DNA of 64,000 bases from Panagrolaimus kolymaensis (taxonomy: Eukaryota > Nematoda > Chromadorea > Rhabditida > Panagrolaimidae), in NCBI GenBank assembly GCA_028622995.1, contig JAJQJQ010000040.1:2108001-2172000 (forward strand), given 5' to 3'. Within the stretch, counting starts at the first letter, position 1. Every line of letters starts with the position of its first letter. This document shows positions 1 through 10,478 of the stretch, piece by piece. The translations under genes and the position numbers were made by a program. The notes under the pieces are model-generated. The model had not been told where the DNA came from, searched no databases, and saw only the letters and a program-made list of their open reading frames with translations.

Positions 1-1203
1 GCAAGCGTTTTTGCAAGCATTTTTAGCTTTGTCTCTTTGAGAATCGTTATCATAAAGAGGTAATAATAAATCAGATTTTGCCATTTCTGCAGATTGAAAA
101 AACGGTTTGGATTGAGCTAAGAAAAGAATATCGATAAATAAAAAGTAGTGGGCACAAAAAAATTGAAAGCGCGACGACAAAAATAAATGAATAGAATAAT
201 CCGATCACGTCTGCTGCAAGAAAAAAGCTTAATGAATCATAAACCCAAAGAGGGATATTTTCTGGCATATTATTTATGGAAGAAGGAGATGTAGCAGAAA
301 ACAAATTTTTTATGGCGCAAAGATAAATGGCTGTGACCTCTTTTGCCGTTCTCTTTTAGATAACTTGCCATAAGCCGTCCTCTAAAATCACCGAGGATGT
401 ACTTGAGCACAAAGAATGACCATCTTCACACATAAAAGAAGAAGATATCTTTGAGAAAAATATTTTTCTCAAAAAAAAAAGAGAGAAAGTGATATTTCAA
501 AATCGCCTAAATGCCTTTTTTGCGCTGCATCAACAACATCGTTCAGTATTACACAGTTGAGAAAAAATGCAATGCTTCTTTGTTGAAATTTTGAAAAAAA
601 AAGCATCGAAAAATAAAGAAGAGTCTTTTCATGGTGCCGATGGAAAGCAAAAGTCAGATCAAAAAGGTCAAAATTTACACACACCAAAAAAGCGGCAACC
701 TCGTTAAAAAATGGAAAGAAAACATTTTTATGTAAGAAAAAGCTAAGAGACAAAAAAAAGGATATTGTGAAATCCGTTGTGGTGTTTACTATGGTAGCTG
801 AATTGGCTTTTCTTTATTTAGAGAAAAATGACTAATGAATTTTTTGCTAAAATTATTTTACGAATTAAAACTATGAGTAATAAAAGTTTTTTGGATGAAA
901 AGGATGGACAATAAAAATAGTTTGAAAATTTTCCATCCAAGTTTAATGAATTTGCCACAATTTTTTAACCATGTTTTTTTTTTTACCGTATCGCCTTTAC
1001 TTTGTTCAATCGACATCTTGATGGTCAACTTAAACTTTTTCTGCAATTTACATTATTATTTTTTTGTTACAAAATATACTATCCCTTTTTTTACTTCAAC
1101 GACCTTTTGTGTTTTAAACCATTAAAAACTTGCTAACTAATTTCATTTATTTTTCAAAGATCTTTTTAAGTCATGATAGAACAAAAATGTAAAAAAAGTT
1201 TTT
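1..1203. other. Left-edge region, no supported gene
   Basis: Only short open frames with T-rich, Phe/Leu-rich translations are present, as expected by chance in this base composition. A minus-strand frame at 71-304 has a hydrophobic stretch and an ATG, but it has no good splice site at its 3' side and no recognisable family. It could be an exon of a membrane protein reaching past the left edge. Plus-strand bases 1-60 are also open to a TAA at 61, again without support. Confidence 0.4.
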
Positions 1204-1838
1204 TTAAAGAGCATAAAATTGGACAAGGCATTCTGTAAAGGCATCGTTATCATTGACAAAGTCATGGAATTCAATGGCTTTAAACATAGTCATAAAAATT
1301 AAAGCAACAAATTGTCCGGCGAGATACACGAAAAATCCATTGGTTTCGGTATCATTTTTAAAATAACAACATCCAACAATTCGGAAAAGAAGAAATGAGG
1401 CAATGAGGGTAAAAATCGAACCCATAGCATAAAGAGGATCATATCGGTAATAATCATTGCGAATTTTTTGATGTTTTGCATATTTTTCAAAGAATGAAAG
1501 GCCATTAAATTTTTGAACAACAAATTTGGATGTATACATGCTTGGATCTTGAGAAAACATCTAAAAAAATTATGGATATTGTATTCCGTGATTTCAATGA
1601 ATTCATGACTTTAACTAACCTTAAGAATTCCGGTTACAACAATGTAACAATTTTCATTTAAAAGTTCAGTTGGTTTAGGATCGGAGGCGGCAGAAAAATA
1701 ATATACTCCTTTGAGGGTTCCAAGAGCCAAAAGCATTCCAAAACAAAATGAAATAACAAAATAGCAAGTAATTTCACCAGGTGAAAGTTTAGGTAATTTT
1801 ACCATTTTCATAAAACGTGGCAAAATTAATTTTGTCAT
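1204..1838 (-). CDS. Small multi-pass membrane protein, two exons
   Basis: I do not recognise the family. Exon 1 (1838-1620) and exon 2 (1560-1204) are separated by a 59-base intron with donor GTTAGT and a T-run AG acceptor. Both exons are in phase 0, giving 191 residues ending in TAA. Hydrophobic segments lie at about residues 24-48, 116-140 and 150-172, so three membrane passes are likely. A short polar, Lys/Arg/Tyr-rich stretch separates the first pass from the second pair. The ATG at 1838 is the first Met of the frame, and a second in-frame Met follows ten codons later. The exact splice phase and matching membrane pattern in both exons are the main support. The gene stands alone, with 1.2 kb of featureless DNA on its 5' side. 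Confidence 0.6.
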
Positions 1839-3011
1839 TTTGGTTTTTTATCAACAAACAACAAAGCCGTGAAGATGCTTTTGGTCTAAAAAAAAAAGCA
1901 TAAAACGTAAAAAACTTCTTTTTTTTCGCGGAACTTGTGTAAAACAAGAAAATAGTTTTCTGTTGGATGGATAAAATGGGAGAAGAGATAAATAGATGAA
2001 TAGCAGCAAAAAAGCAATGATCGCGAAAAAAATACAACAACGAAAAAAAGGTTGTCTTCTTTTTACAACAACAAAAAATATTATGAAAGCGATTGAGACG
2101 TTAGAAATATAAAAATTTGCGGGATACGGTGTATTTAATTGAGGCTTAAAATGAAACATCAAACTATCAATATTAGATCCTCATAATTACAATAAATAAA
2201 ATAATTTGATTCAAAGTTTTGGGACAACACTCAGAGGATTTATGGAAGACTAAACTTGGGTATAATATCTACCAAAAAAGCGAATATTTAGAGAAGACGG
2301 TTGATGAATTAAAAGATGACTTTTAAATAATCTTTTTGTTGCTAAAAATGGAAACAAAAACCTTTAAATTGGGAACTTTATTTTTTTTTTAAAATATTTT
2401 TGGAGAAACCGTGGCTTCACGAAGTGTCAATAGATTTTTTTGCGCGAAAAACACAAAGATTTATGCAAGCTTTTTTGGTTTTTCGCAATAATTATTTTGT
2501 TTTGTCAGATGAAAAAATATGGCAAAAAACAATGTTTAGGAAAAAAAGTGATCTTTAGTAATTTTTGCGCAGATAAACATCTTCCAAAATTAAAAGATTT
2601 GTGAATCATCCTATGTAAAAAAAAGTAAAGACATTTTTGAGGCATACAACGAACTATTAGAAACTAATAAAATGGAAAAAACGATCATTGCTATAATTAT
2701 TTTCAATGCATTATTCTAATTCAAGTTCGCTTACAATGTCTTTTCTTCCATTTTTTGTATTAAAATTTGATATTTATTAAAGCTAGTTTTTATAAAATTT
2801 TAAATTCTTTTTATGTCCTTTATGGTGTCATAATTTTTAAGATTACATAACAATTATATTTGCAAAAATAACAAAAAAAATTAAAACAAAAACAAATATA
2901 AGATTAAATTAATTATTTTAGTTCACTCGAGATTATGGTTAAAAAAACCCGTGGCATATAAAAAGCCCATAAGATCATTCATTTTCCAGCCAAAAACACT
3001 AAAAAATTTCA
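1839..3011. other. Intergenic, nothing recognised
   Basis: This stretch is AT-rich DNA with many A/T runs. A 103-codon minus-strand frame at 1851-2162 is hydrophobic but lacks splice partners and family resemblance, and I do not call it. No RNA gene, repeat array or terminator-like element was recognised. Confidence 0.5.
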
Positions 3012-4657
3012 TTATTTATCGATCAATGCAACAATTTCTTTGCTCAATTGGTTGATATATTCATCATCTGAATTTTGAAAGTCTCTAATATTTTTTACGC
3101 ATGTTTTATCAATTTTTATCACAAATTCTTTAACGCGATTATTTCCAGCTCTTTTTAGAAATTCATAAATTCCTTCAAAAACCCAATATTTTTCTATCTC
3201 TTTCGTATATTCCTCGCCAATAAATTTACAAAAATTAAAGATTCCATCAATTTTAATCATATCCGAAAGCTGTTCCTGTGTTCCTTTTATAGCAATGTTG
3301 CAAATTATCCTAGCAGCAGCCTAAACAAAAATAAATGAGATTTAAAAATTAATCCTTTTTATGGTTTCTTACTTTTCTCAAATCATAATTATTAACAGTA
3401 AAATATTCAACAATATAAGACAGCACTTTCTTATCCGTGATAGCTTGAGCCCCTTCCATTTCATAGCTAATAGTTTCAAGAAAATATAAAGCTTGTTTTT
3501 CGGCTCTATTATCTTTCAAGAATAACTCTAAATCATCTTCTCCCTCCAAAAACAAGTTCGGTATTTTTTTCATTATTCCCGTTTCAAGAACAGCTTTAAT
3601 ATCTCCGCCATTGAATACTACACAATTTCCAAAAACTTCTAGAGCTCGAATTATTATTATCGTCTGTTCACTATCAAAAAGTTTGATGAGTTTTTTAAGA
3701 ATCTTAAATAAAGGATTGATTAGAAATTTATAAAAAAAAAAACAAGATATAAACAACTTACGCCACTTTTAATAATTATCGCAGCTTTTTTAGTACTAAA
3801 TTCATTTAAGAGGCTAGCTGTTTTTGAAAGAATTTCATATTCATTACTATCAAGAAGCCTTTTTAAGATTTCAAATGACTCAAAAATCTTTTTATCCGAT
3901 AGCATATAAGAAGATTGTTTATGGATTTTTAACATTTGTATTAAAGCATTTATTTGAGTTTCAAGTTCATCACTTTTAAGTTCATGAAGCAGGTGATCAA
4001 ACTTTGCATCATCACCTTCCATGGGAAGCTTACTCATATCTACGAGAGTTTGAGCAGGTTCACGAGGATCTTCATCTAACATCGTGGTCGCTAAAACACT
4101 TCTTTTTGGAACTTTTGATGGATTTTTGATAACTCTTGAAATATCTCGAATATAATGCCGTTGTTCTTCAAGCATTTTAAAAATATCAACTAATTCACTT
4201 TCATGATCATAGTATTTTAAAGAATTTTCAGCGCCATCATGGCATTAGAAATATCTGCTAACATTTTTAAAATAAATTCATCATTTGTTTCATAAATGCT
4301 TGAACTAGTTGCATCAATTAATTTTTCGAATTGAACTTCAAACAATTCTGTTCTGTTTACAATCATTCTAATATAATCCGCATAACTTCCTTGACGTTTT
4401 ATTTCTCCCAATGGCTCAATAAACTCAGGATTTGCAATTTCAAGATGCTTATACATTAGCTTTTCCATTTCATGACTATTTCTTATTAAATTTTCAACTT
4501 TTTTAAGAATATATTGGTTCCTTATTTGGCGATCCTCATCTTTTATAATATTTTCTGTTAATTGAAAAGAAGCTGTAGCCGATGCAACACTAATTAAAAT
4601 AATACAAGCGCAAACCAATCTTCTCCACATTGTTAAAATAAAAAGTAAACTTTTCAA
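3012..4657 (-). CDS. Signal-peptide protein with importin-alpha-like armadillo repeats (one frameshift)
   Basis: The N-terminus (ATG 4657, or 4630 ten codons in) has a hydrophobic core followed by small residues, a good signal peptide. A helical region of unknown type follows, then a C-terminal armadillo-repeat array. Exons run 4657-3762, 3702-3373 and 3320-3012. Donors are GTAAGT/GTAAG, and the exons downstream of the frameshift join in phase 0. The last exons match the importin-alpha repeat pattern: a KAAARIICNIAIKGTQEQ stretch stands where importin alpha has the KEAAWAISNAT..GT..Q helix, followed by a C-terminal helix pair. One frameshift splits the first exon at about 4219-4221: the frame stops just after ALKIL while the coding sense clearly continues one frame over. 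One extra T in the coding-strand TTT would close it. Importin alpha is cytosolic, so the signal peptide is odd. SIL1, an ER armadillo exchange factor for BiP, is the alternative, but the repeats look closer to importin alpha. The next gene downstream in the array is a relative. Confidence 0.6.
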
Positions 4658-4883
4658 TATTTTACTTTGAGTATTAAAAAAGGTTTACAAGACAATGGCA
4701 TAAAAATAAAGTACTTGGATGCTTTTTTCAAAAAATTATTTTTACATTTACAAAGTTTTCGTTTTAAAACAGTTATGTCCTCTTTTTTTTAATTTAGAAG
4801 CAAAACTATTTGTGTGATTTCAAATATACCTAAAGATTTATTTTTCAAAGTATAAAGCCATGAAAATTATTTTTATTTTATGA

Positions 4884-5757
4884 TCAAAAGAATTCATTTA
4901 CAAACTGATTACTCAAACTTGCAATATTTTTGTTTTGAGAACTTCTCAATAATTTTATAGTTCTTAATCCACCATAATCTTCAATTTTGTTGCAAATTTC
5001 TTTTCTCCGATTATTCCCTATTTCATGAATTTTTGTGAATGTTTTTAATACAGCTATGTCAGTTTCATCATCGATATTATTGAAAAGATTACAAAATGGT
5101 GGAATTAAATTTATATCCACCAAAGATAAAATTTGTTTTTCTGTTCCATTTTTAGTTATGTTAAACAAAGCTATGGCAGCTTCCTGAAATTATTGAGTTT
5201 TCTATGCTTACTTGGTTAAGATATTCTCTATGCTTACTTTTTCTGCTTTATAACTTCTTTCATAAAGTAAATCTATCAATAAAGTAACAAGGTCAGCATC
5301 AAAAATGGCTTGTACATGATCTCCAGAATCTACGGTAAATTTAGCCACCAATTTTGCAACTTGTTGAGTTGTTTTTATATCTGAGCTTGATAAAAGTTTT
5401 GATAACCTTTTTAAAATTCCTTTATTCAAAAACATTTGCTTCATTTCCTTGCTTTCTTTCAAAATGATATCAAAGATTTCAAGAATCTTATACCTGGTTT
5501 CAATATCGGCATGACCAAGAAGATAAATAAGTTGAGACACAATATCGTCAGTTATAAAATTAATTCTTAATGGTTTTAGTCCGGAATTTAATGAATTTAA
5601 AAGTGTCGTTACTATTGCTAATTGAACTTCCGTGTCAACAGATTTTAGCTGTGTAAGAAGAGACTTAGAAAGAAATGGATCGCTATCATCTGTAAAGAAA
5701 AAGTGTGAAAAACAAACGCTTTCAAAGTTTCATAACAACGCAATTCTCACCAATCAT
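4884..5757 (-). CDS. Short importin-alpha-like armadillo protein
   Basis: Three exons (5757-5751, 5689-5238, 5183-4884) join in correct phase to give about 252 residues. The second join yields KAEKEAAIALFNITKNGTEKQ, which closely follows the importin-alpha repeat consensus KKEAAWAISNATSGGTPEQI. The end, with NIDDETDIAVLKTFTKI and an EDYGGLRTIKLLRSSQN motif, matches the importin-alpha last repeats (EEAYGLDKIE.LQSHEN). Importin alpha carries NLS cargo to the nucleus with importin beta and is normally over 500 residues with an N-terminal IBB domain. This protein has only the C-terminal half of the array and no IBB. The start is uncertain: the seven-base first exon is chosen because it gives an ATG before a GTGAG donor. 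It is a tandem relative of the gene at 3012-4657. It may be a truncated duplicate, and whether it still binds cargo cannot be judged here. Confidence 0.6.
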
Positions 5758-5850
5758 AGCTGTAATTCAGTTTTAGATGTGTTAGAAAATAAATCTGTAG
5801 CAATAAAAAATAAATACTTTTAAAAGCAAGTAATAAATTATTGATTTAAA

Positions 5851-6039
5851 TTGACAGAAAAACGAAGAACACTACAATATCAAAAAAAAAGGTGCAGCTT
5901 GAAGAAAATAAAAAGAAAAAATTTGCTTCCTTTTTTTGTTATAAAAAATAATGAATTTGATAAGGACTTTTTGGAACAGGTGTTAGCTCTCGAAAAATTT
6001 CCTTTAAAAATTAAATCAAGTGACAATAAAGATTTTTAA
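5851..6039 (+). other. Basic ORF faintly like an importin-beta-binding segment, opposite strand
   Basis: This open frame has no ATG near its start (it could begin after a GACAG acceptor). It encodes about 62 residues with clusters KRR, KKR and KKIKRKN spaced roughly like the IBB domain of importin alpha, then an acidic stretch and a TAA. It lies just beyond the 5' end of the truncated importin-alpha-like gene but points the other way. This could be an inverted remnant of the missing IBB exon or simply Lys-rich AT-rich noise. Support is weak. Confidence 0.2.
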
Positions 6040-6385
6040 TTTAATTTTGGAAAAAAGCTCTGTGTTCTTATAAAGCTTATTATCGCTATCATCAATGCAG
6101 TTTAATTCATAACAATCAAGTTTATCGCAAACTTTACAAGTTACAATTTTTAAACGCTGTATTAAAAAAGTTTATTTAAAAAATTATAACATTTTTGACA
6201 TTTTCAAACTTTCATATTCTATATTTAAGAGACTAGATATTATAAATTAAAACAGTGTTTGTATAATATTTTCATTATTTACTTACAATATAAAGTTAAA
6301 GTGTTATTACTATTATGATTAACATAAAAAAGAAGAAGATTGGCACGATGAATTAATTTTATAAACTAAAATGACCAGCATTTTA

Positions 6386-6892
6386 TTAAGATTGAGGGCG
6401 CTTGGCTGAATTAATATTACCAACGACGATTTTATTTACTTTCTTCCGCCATAACTGCTGTCTGGGGCTCAGCTTTTTGAAATGTCTCCTTTGGGTGCCA
6501 AGGAGAAAATCAAATGCCCAAGGCCAAAGCCATCCTTTTTTCTGGGCATACTGAATGGTTTCAACGTTCATAGCCTTGGTCGGTTCTTTTTGAATACGAG
6601 TTAAACAATTAAAAATCTTTGTTGGGTCTTTCATGTCAAAGAATTTCTTAACACAAACATTTCCGACGACAGCGGTGTCGCCATTTGTTGAATTCTTAAG
6701 AACACATAGTTCTTTAATAGGAAAATGTCCGCAAAGACACGTTTCTTCATCATCGGTTTTATATATATAATCCACAGACCATTCGAGTTTTGCAGATAAC
6801 CAATCTTCTGATTTGCTACAGGAAAGGATTTCTGATTTTAATTTTTCAAAGTTGAATCCAGGCATATTTTTAAGGAAGGGAGTAAGTAACAA
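6386..6892 (-). CDS. Intronless Cys-rich (zinc-ribbon/treble-clef-like) protein of bacterial/phage look
   Basis: A single uninterrupted frame of 168 codons starts at ATG 6892 (a second Met at codon 10 is equally possible). The central motif is CLCGHFPIKELC, then about 14 residues including an NG, then VVGNVCVKKFF: a C-x-C-G-H...C...VGN.C pattern that suggests metal binding. The C-terminal part is basic and aromatic, with LSPRQQLWRKKVNK. I associate this CxCGH.PI..C...NG....VGN.CV..F signature with uncharacterised proteins of bacteria, phages and some fungi rather than with animals. That is recollection, not a search. The gene lacks introns, unlike nearly all neighbours, and is visibly richer in G+C. 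Both fit horizontal origin. No partner genes of foreign type are adjacent. Confidence 0.6.
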   Translation of the reverse strand: MLLTPFLKNMPGFNFEKLKSEILSCSKSEDWLSAKLEWSVDYIYKTDDEETCLCGHFPIKELCVLKNSTNGDTAVVGNVCVKKFFDMKDPTKIFNCLTRIQKEPTKAMNVETIQYAQKKGWLWPWAFDFLLGTQRRHFKKLSPRQQLWRKKVNKIVVGNINSAKRPQS

Positions 6893-7190
6893 GTTGATGG
6901 AAGGATGTTAAAAAATGCGAATGTGATGAATTTGAGAATATCTAAAAAATATATAAATTACTAAAAGATAAAAATCTTATGGAATTAAAATTAGCATCGC
7001 GCACATACATGGGCACGATAGGAAGCAAATTTTCGAAATTTAGCGCTACATAATTAGTAGCAAAGGTTTTCCCCTATTGTTTTTTTCAAAAAAAGATTTC
7101 TTAAATTTTCATAAGTACCACATCGAATTTTTTTTCTATTAGATTTCTCCAAATTTGCGCTACATAACCCAAAATCGTTGCGCTACATCC

Positions 7191-7237
7191 TACATAGCGG
7201 AGGACAATCCTCCAAAATCCTCCGACTTGCCTATGTA
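7191..7237. repeat. Two-part inverted repeat (stem-loop)
   Basis: TACATAG followed at once by CGGAGGA is mirrored by TCCTCCG and, six bases on, CTATGTA, giving two stacked 7-bp arms around a short loop. A third TCCTCC lies in the loop. It sits beside three gcgctacat words, so it may be the end of a small non-autonomous transposon or a repeat unit. Confidence 0.5.
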
Positions 7238-7794
7238 TGATCGCGCATGAATGAATAATATCTCGATATAAAGAAAGAACGCAAATATCAAAAAATAATT
7301 CCAATCTTTTTGACGTTAAAGATTGTGTTTGAGAAAAAGAGAGGAATAAAAACAAAAGAACGTTATATATATTGTTCATCAATACGTGATTTTACCATTT
7401 TACATACATCAATTACTTTATTACTACAGTAAGTTTTAGCAAAATTATCAATGCCTCTCTTTCCCAAAATAATACTTCCATTTTGTTGCAAACACAAAAA
7501 ACGAATTTTTGTCTCAAACAAAAAAAGGAATATTTCGAAATTGTGTCACAATAAAATCCTTTTATTTTTACTGTTTATTCTTTTTAAATCATAAAAAAAA
7601 TTACAACCATCAAAACAATAAAGGTCAAGCAAAGCTTGGAATAAGAAAACGAAATGAATAACAAAAAAAGAAGAAACAAAAAGATCGAGAGAGAAAATCA
7701 AAACCAACCACCTCTGGTAAAAAAAATTTAAAAAGACTGAAAAAAAACTTCCATTTTCTATTCTACTTTACTATGTAAAACTGCATATTTTGAA

Positions 7795-7820
7795 ATTATC
7801 GATCCAATTCAATCGATAAT
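7795..7820. repeat. Perfect 9-bp inverted repeat
   Basis: ATTATCGAT and ATCGATAAT are exact reverse complements separated by an 8-base spacer. The arms contain ATCGAT, a word often found in animal promoter elements. No gene starts close by, so its role is unknown. Confidence 0.45.
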
Positions 7821-8059
7821 TTTATTCTATCCTCGACATCGCCTTAGTGAATGTAAAGGCTAAAGAGAGGCGAGTGATACAATAGGTAATTATAAAAAGG
7901 TTTTCAACCGGCGGCACGCGCGGCTGTTTGTCCTTTTTTCCTTTTTATTATTGCAAATTGGAGATATATACAACAAAGCAAAAAACGTATTACACTAGGC
8001 AAAACAGGAATCGTATTAAAAGCATTTATCCAAAGAATGCCGCGGAAAGGCAATGTTAC

Positions 8060-8395
8060 TTAAAGTGCTTAGGCGTGAGCCCGCTCGAGCGATAAACCAA
8101 AATTGTCCTGCCCAAACGCGAGTACGTACGCACAATAGCATCTTTAAGCGAACGAATCAATTTATGTTGATAAGTAAATCAGCGTGGTATCGGCGCGCTG
8201 CTTCATTCATTTCTAATTCACATTCACCAAAATTTAAACAACAATCCAAATTATTTGCTGCAATATCGTGAATAAACAACATAAAAATTTATTAAAGAAA
8301 ACTCATAAGAATGCTGGCCGATGATTAAATCACGATTAGTTTTCATCCATGAAGGCGGCGACCATGGCAATGGGTCAGTCGAGCTTGCAATTCCC
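8060..8395 (-). pseudogene. Decayed coding-like segment, unidentified
   Basis: Read on the minus strand, this patch is richer in G+C and C-G steps than its surroundings. It gives consecutive protein-like pieces in different frames: a Trp/Pro-rich piece from an ATG near 8392, a piece containing NEAARRYHADLLI, then DAIVRTYSRLGRTILVYRSS ending GLTPKHFK and a stop. A GT..AG pair between the first two pieces does not keep phase, and a TGA and a frame change separate the last two. This looks like one gene that has lost its frame, perhaps foreign or mobile in origin. I do not recognise the family. Confidence 0.3.
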
Positions 8396-9309
8396 ATAAA
8401 TTTTTATTGTTCGTTAGTTATTACACAGTGCTTGAAAAAAAAGTTTAGGTTTTAGAAGCACGTTAATTTTATGTCTTTTTGTCCATTAAACTAAAATAAA
8501 AATAACGAAAGGAACGTGAACGACATTGAACTATAATACCTAAGCTTGCATGGAAGAAATATTAGTTTAATGCTTTATTTTTTTAATTAAAAATTCATTT
8601 CATTCAAAGTTATGATTTATGAGTTTTTTGATTTCCTTTTTTTCAATTAAGGAGGCGTCATCAAAGTTCCAACCAACAAAAAAAAACTCAAGGTCGATGG
8701 GTAAATAAGTAAGCCAAGATATGGGAAGATGAAAGAGGAGTAACTTCAGAATTGGGACATTCTTTCTTTTTTTCAAACCCCTGACCCAATTTAAACTTTG
8801 AAAGTGACCGCAATTTAACAACATGAAAAAAATTTAAAGTCAAAAAAATAAAGGTAAAAGTGAACATTTTGGAAAAAGGTGAATCTTGGATTGATATTGA
8901 ATATTTTTTTACTAATTTTTTGAAAATTTATTAATTTGTTGTTTTTAAATTTACACTTTTCACCTTTATAACTTTATAAAAAGTAAAAACAAAAAGAAAT
9001 TTACTATAAACTTTATTCAAAAAATTAAACCTTTTGCTTTTTGATTGTTAATTTTCCTTTGATTTTGTTAATTAATTTTTTTCCTTCAAATTACATGTTA
9101 AATGGGATCACACTTTTTTCATTAAATTTTATTCTTATTTTTTTAGTTTTATCTTCAAAAAATCACAGCACTTGAACTTCATTAAAATTTTATCTTTTCC
9201 TCTAAAACTCTACAAAGACCTATTATTACATATTTCTTAGTTAAAACTTCGCATCAATCAAAAACCCGGTATTCTGATCTCTTCAATATTTTTGCCATCG
9301 TCCAATATT

Positions 9310-10478
9310 ATGGGCAAAGTGGATTTTACTTCAGCTCAATTATGGGCTAAAATAGATGCAATTGATGAAAGAAGGGAAACGGCTTACAAAGGAATTCTCA
9401 TCATTTGTTTATGTATTTCTTTGAGTTCATGGGTTGCTATTGGAGCTGTGGGTCCAGTGTTGTATCAATTTGTAAATTTATCTAATACTCAAATGGGACA
9501 TGTCCTCGAATTTTGCGAGGTACATACTACTTACTTTATTTATTTTCCATTTATGTTCATGATTTTAGGACACTGTAACGACAGTCGTAAAAGAATCAAG
9601 AGAATTATTTGAAGCATATGGGCAATATTCAGCGGAAGAGAGAAGGAAAATTTTCGAAAAAGATAATAATGAAACTCACGCTTTGTTTAAAAGAAATCAT
9701 AAGGATGATTGCAATTGCGATGCTCCTCCTGGTCCAGCAGGGCTTCCAGGAAGACCAGGACTTTTAGGCTCTCCAGGTACTCCAGGAACTCAAGGTAGCT
9801 TGGAAATTGCATTTAAAAGTTTAAATATATTATTGTAGGTAAACCAGCTGTATTGCCTTGTCAACCACCGCCTGATTACAAAAAATGGTGTCCAGAACCT
9901 TGCCCATCTGGGCCACAAGGACCACCGGGAAATCGAGTGAGTCAACTTCAGCTTAAACAGTTCGATTAAAAAATAATTATTGTTTAGGGTTCATTGGGTG
10001 ATAAAGGAGCCAAAGGTGAACCAGGGAAAAATGGCGCTATTGGTGAAAATGGTAAACGTGGACCTGCTGGGCCACGAGGTAAACCAGGAACTCCTGGATT
10101 CGATGGCGAAGAAGGTGATGCAGGAATGGATCAAGAAGCCAAACCCTTTATTCCAGGTCCACCTGGACCTCAAGGAGATCCTGGTCCACAAGGGCCACCT
10201 GGGCCAAGAGGCATGCCAGGGCTTGAAGGTAAAACTTTAGTATAATTATTTACAATTCTTAGAAAATTTATTTTTTAGGCCCACAAGGACCTATGGGTCC
10301 TCGAGGACAGGGTGGCCGAAACGGAGTGCCCGGTCAACGCGGCCTTCCAGGATTACAAGGGATATCAGGAGATCCGGGAAAAGAAGGGGAAAAAGGTGTA
10401 TGTCCAACTTATTGCGCTAATGATGGTGGTGTATTTTTTGTTGAACCTCCAGAATGGTTTTTCAATGAAAAACATTAA
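9310..10478 (+). CDS. Nematode cuticle collagen
   Basis: Five exons (9310-9519, 9569-9794, 9839-9936, 9988-10228, 10279-10478) join in perfect phase to give 324 residues. The N-terminal part, with a membrane/signal-anchor segment at about residues 28-52, is the nematode cuticle-collagen N-terminal domain (Col_cuticle_N). A short linker carries basic clusters (ERR, FKRNHK) that could serve as the subtilisin-like processing region. A C-N-C pair precedes the first Gly-X-Y block, and further Cys pairs interrupt the blocks. Gly-X-Y runs are Pro-rich, and the end carries [13 protein letters not shown], a known type of cuticle-collagen tail. The product would be secreted by the hypodermis and crosslinked into the cuticle. 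ATG 9310 is the first Met ahead of the conserved N-terminal domain. The gene has no collagen neighbour, although such genes often cluster. Confidence 0.95.

Larger units (their letters stand above)
6893..9309. other. Intergenic stretch with inverted repeats and a decayed patch
   Basis: No intact gene is supported. Three copies of gcgctacat occur at about 7040-7190, next to an inverted repeat at 7191-7237. A second inverted repeat lies at 7795-7820, and a GC-richer coding-like patch at about 8060-8395; these are listed separately. The stretch 8600-9250 is very AT-rich and is probably the upstream region of the collagen gene. Confidence 0.5.

Noticed and set aside
1851..2162. 103-codon hydrophobic minus-strand frame
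   Set aside because: T-rich DNA gives Phe/Leu-rich frames by chance; no splice partners, no family pattern, and it does not join the gene at 1204-1838.
4210..4230. Programmed -1 frameshift in the armadillo gene
   Set aside because: No X-XXY-YYZ slippery heptamer in the right phase; a missing base in a T run explains it better.
3012..4657. SIL1 as the firm identity
   Set aside because: Signal peptide plus ARM repeats fit SIL1, but the repeat sequence tracks importin alpha more closely; kept only as an alternative.
8053..8271. 72-codon plus-strand frame with Arg/Ala-rich start
   Set aside because: Its composition comes from the reverse complement of the GC-richer decayed patch, whose minus-strand reading looks more protein-like.
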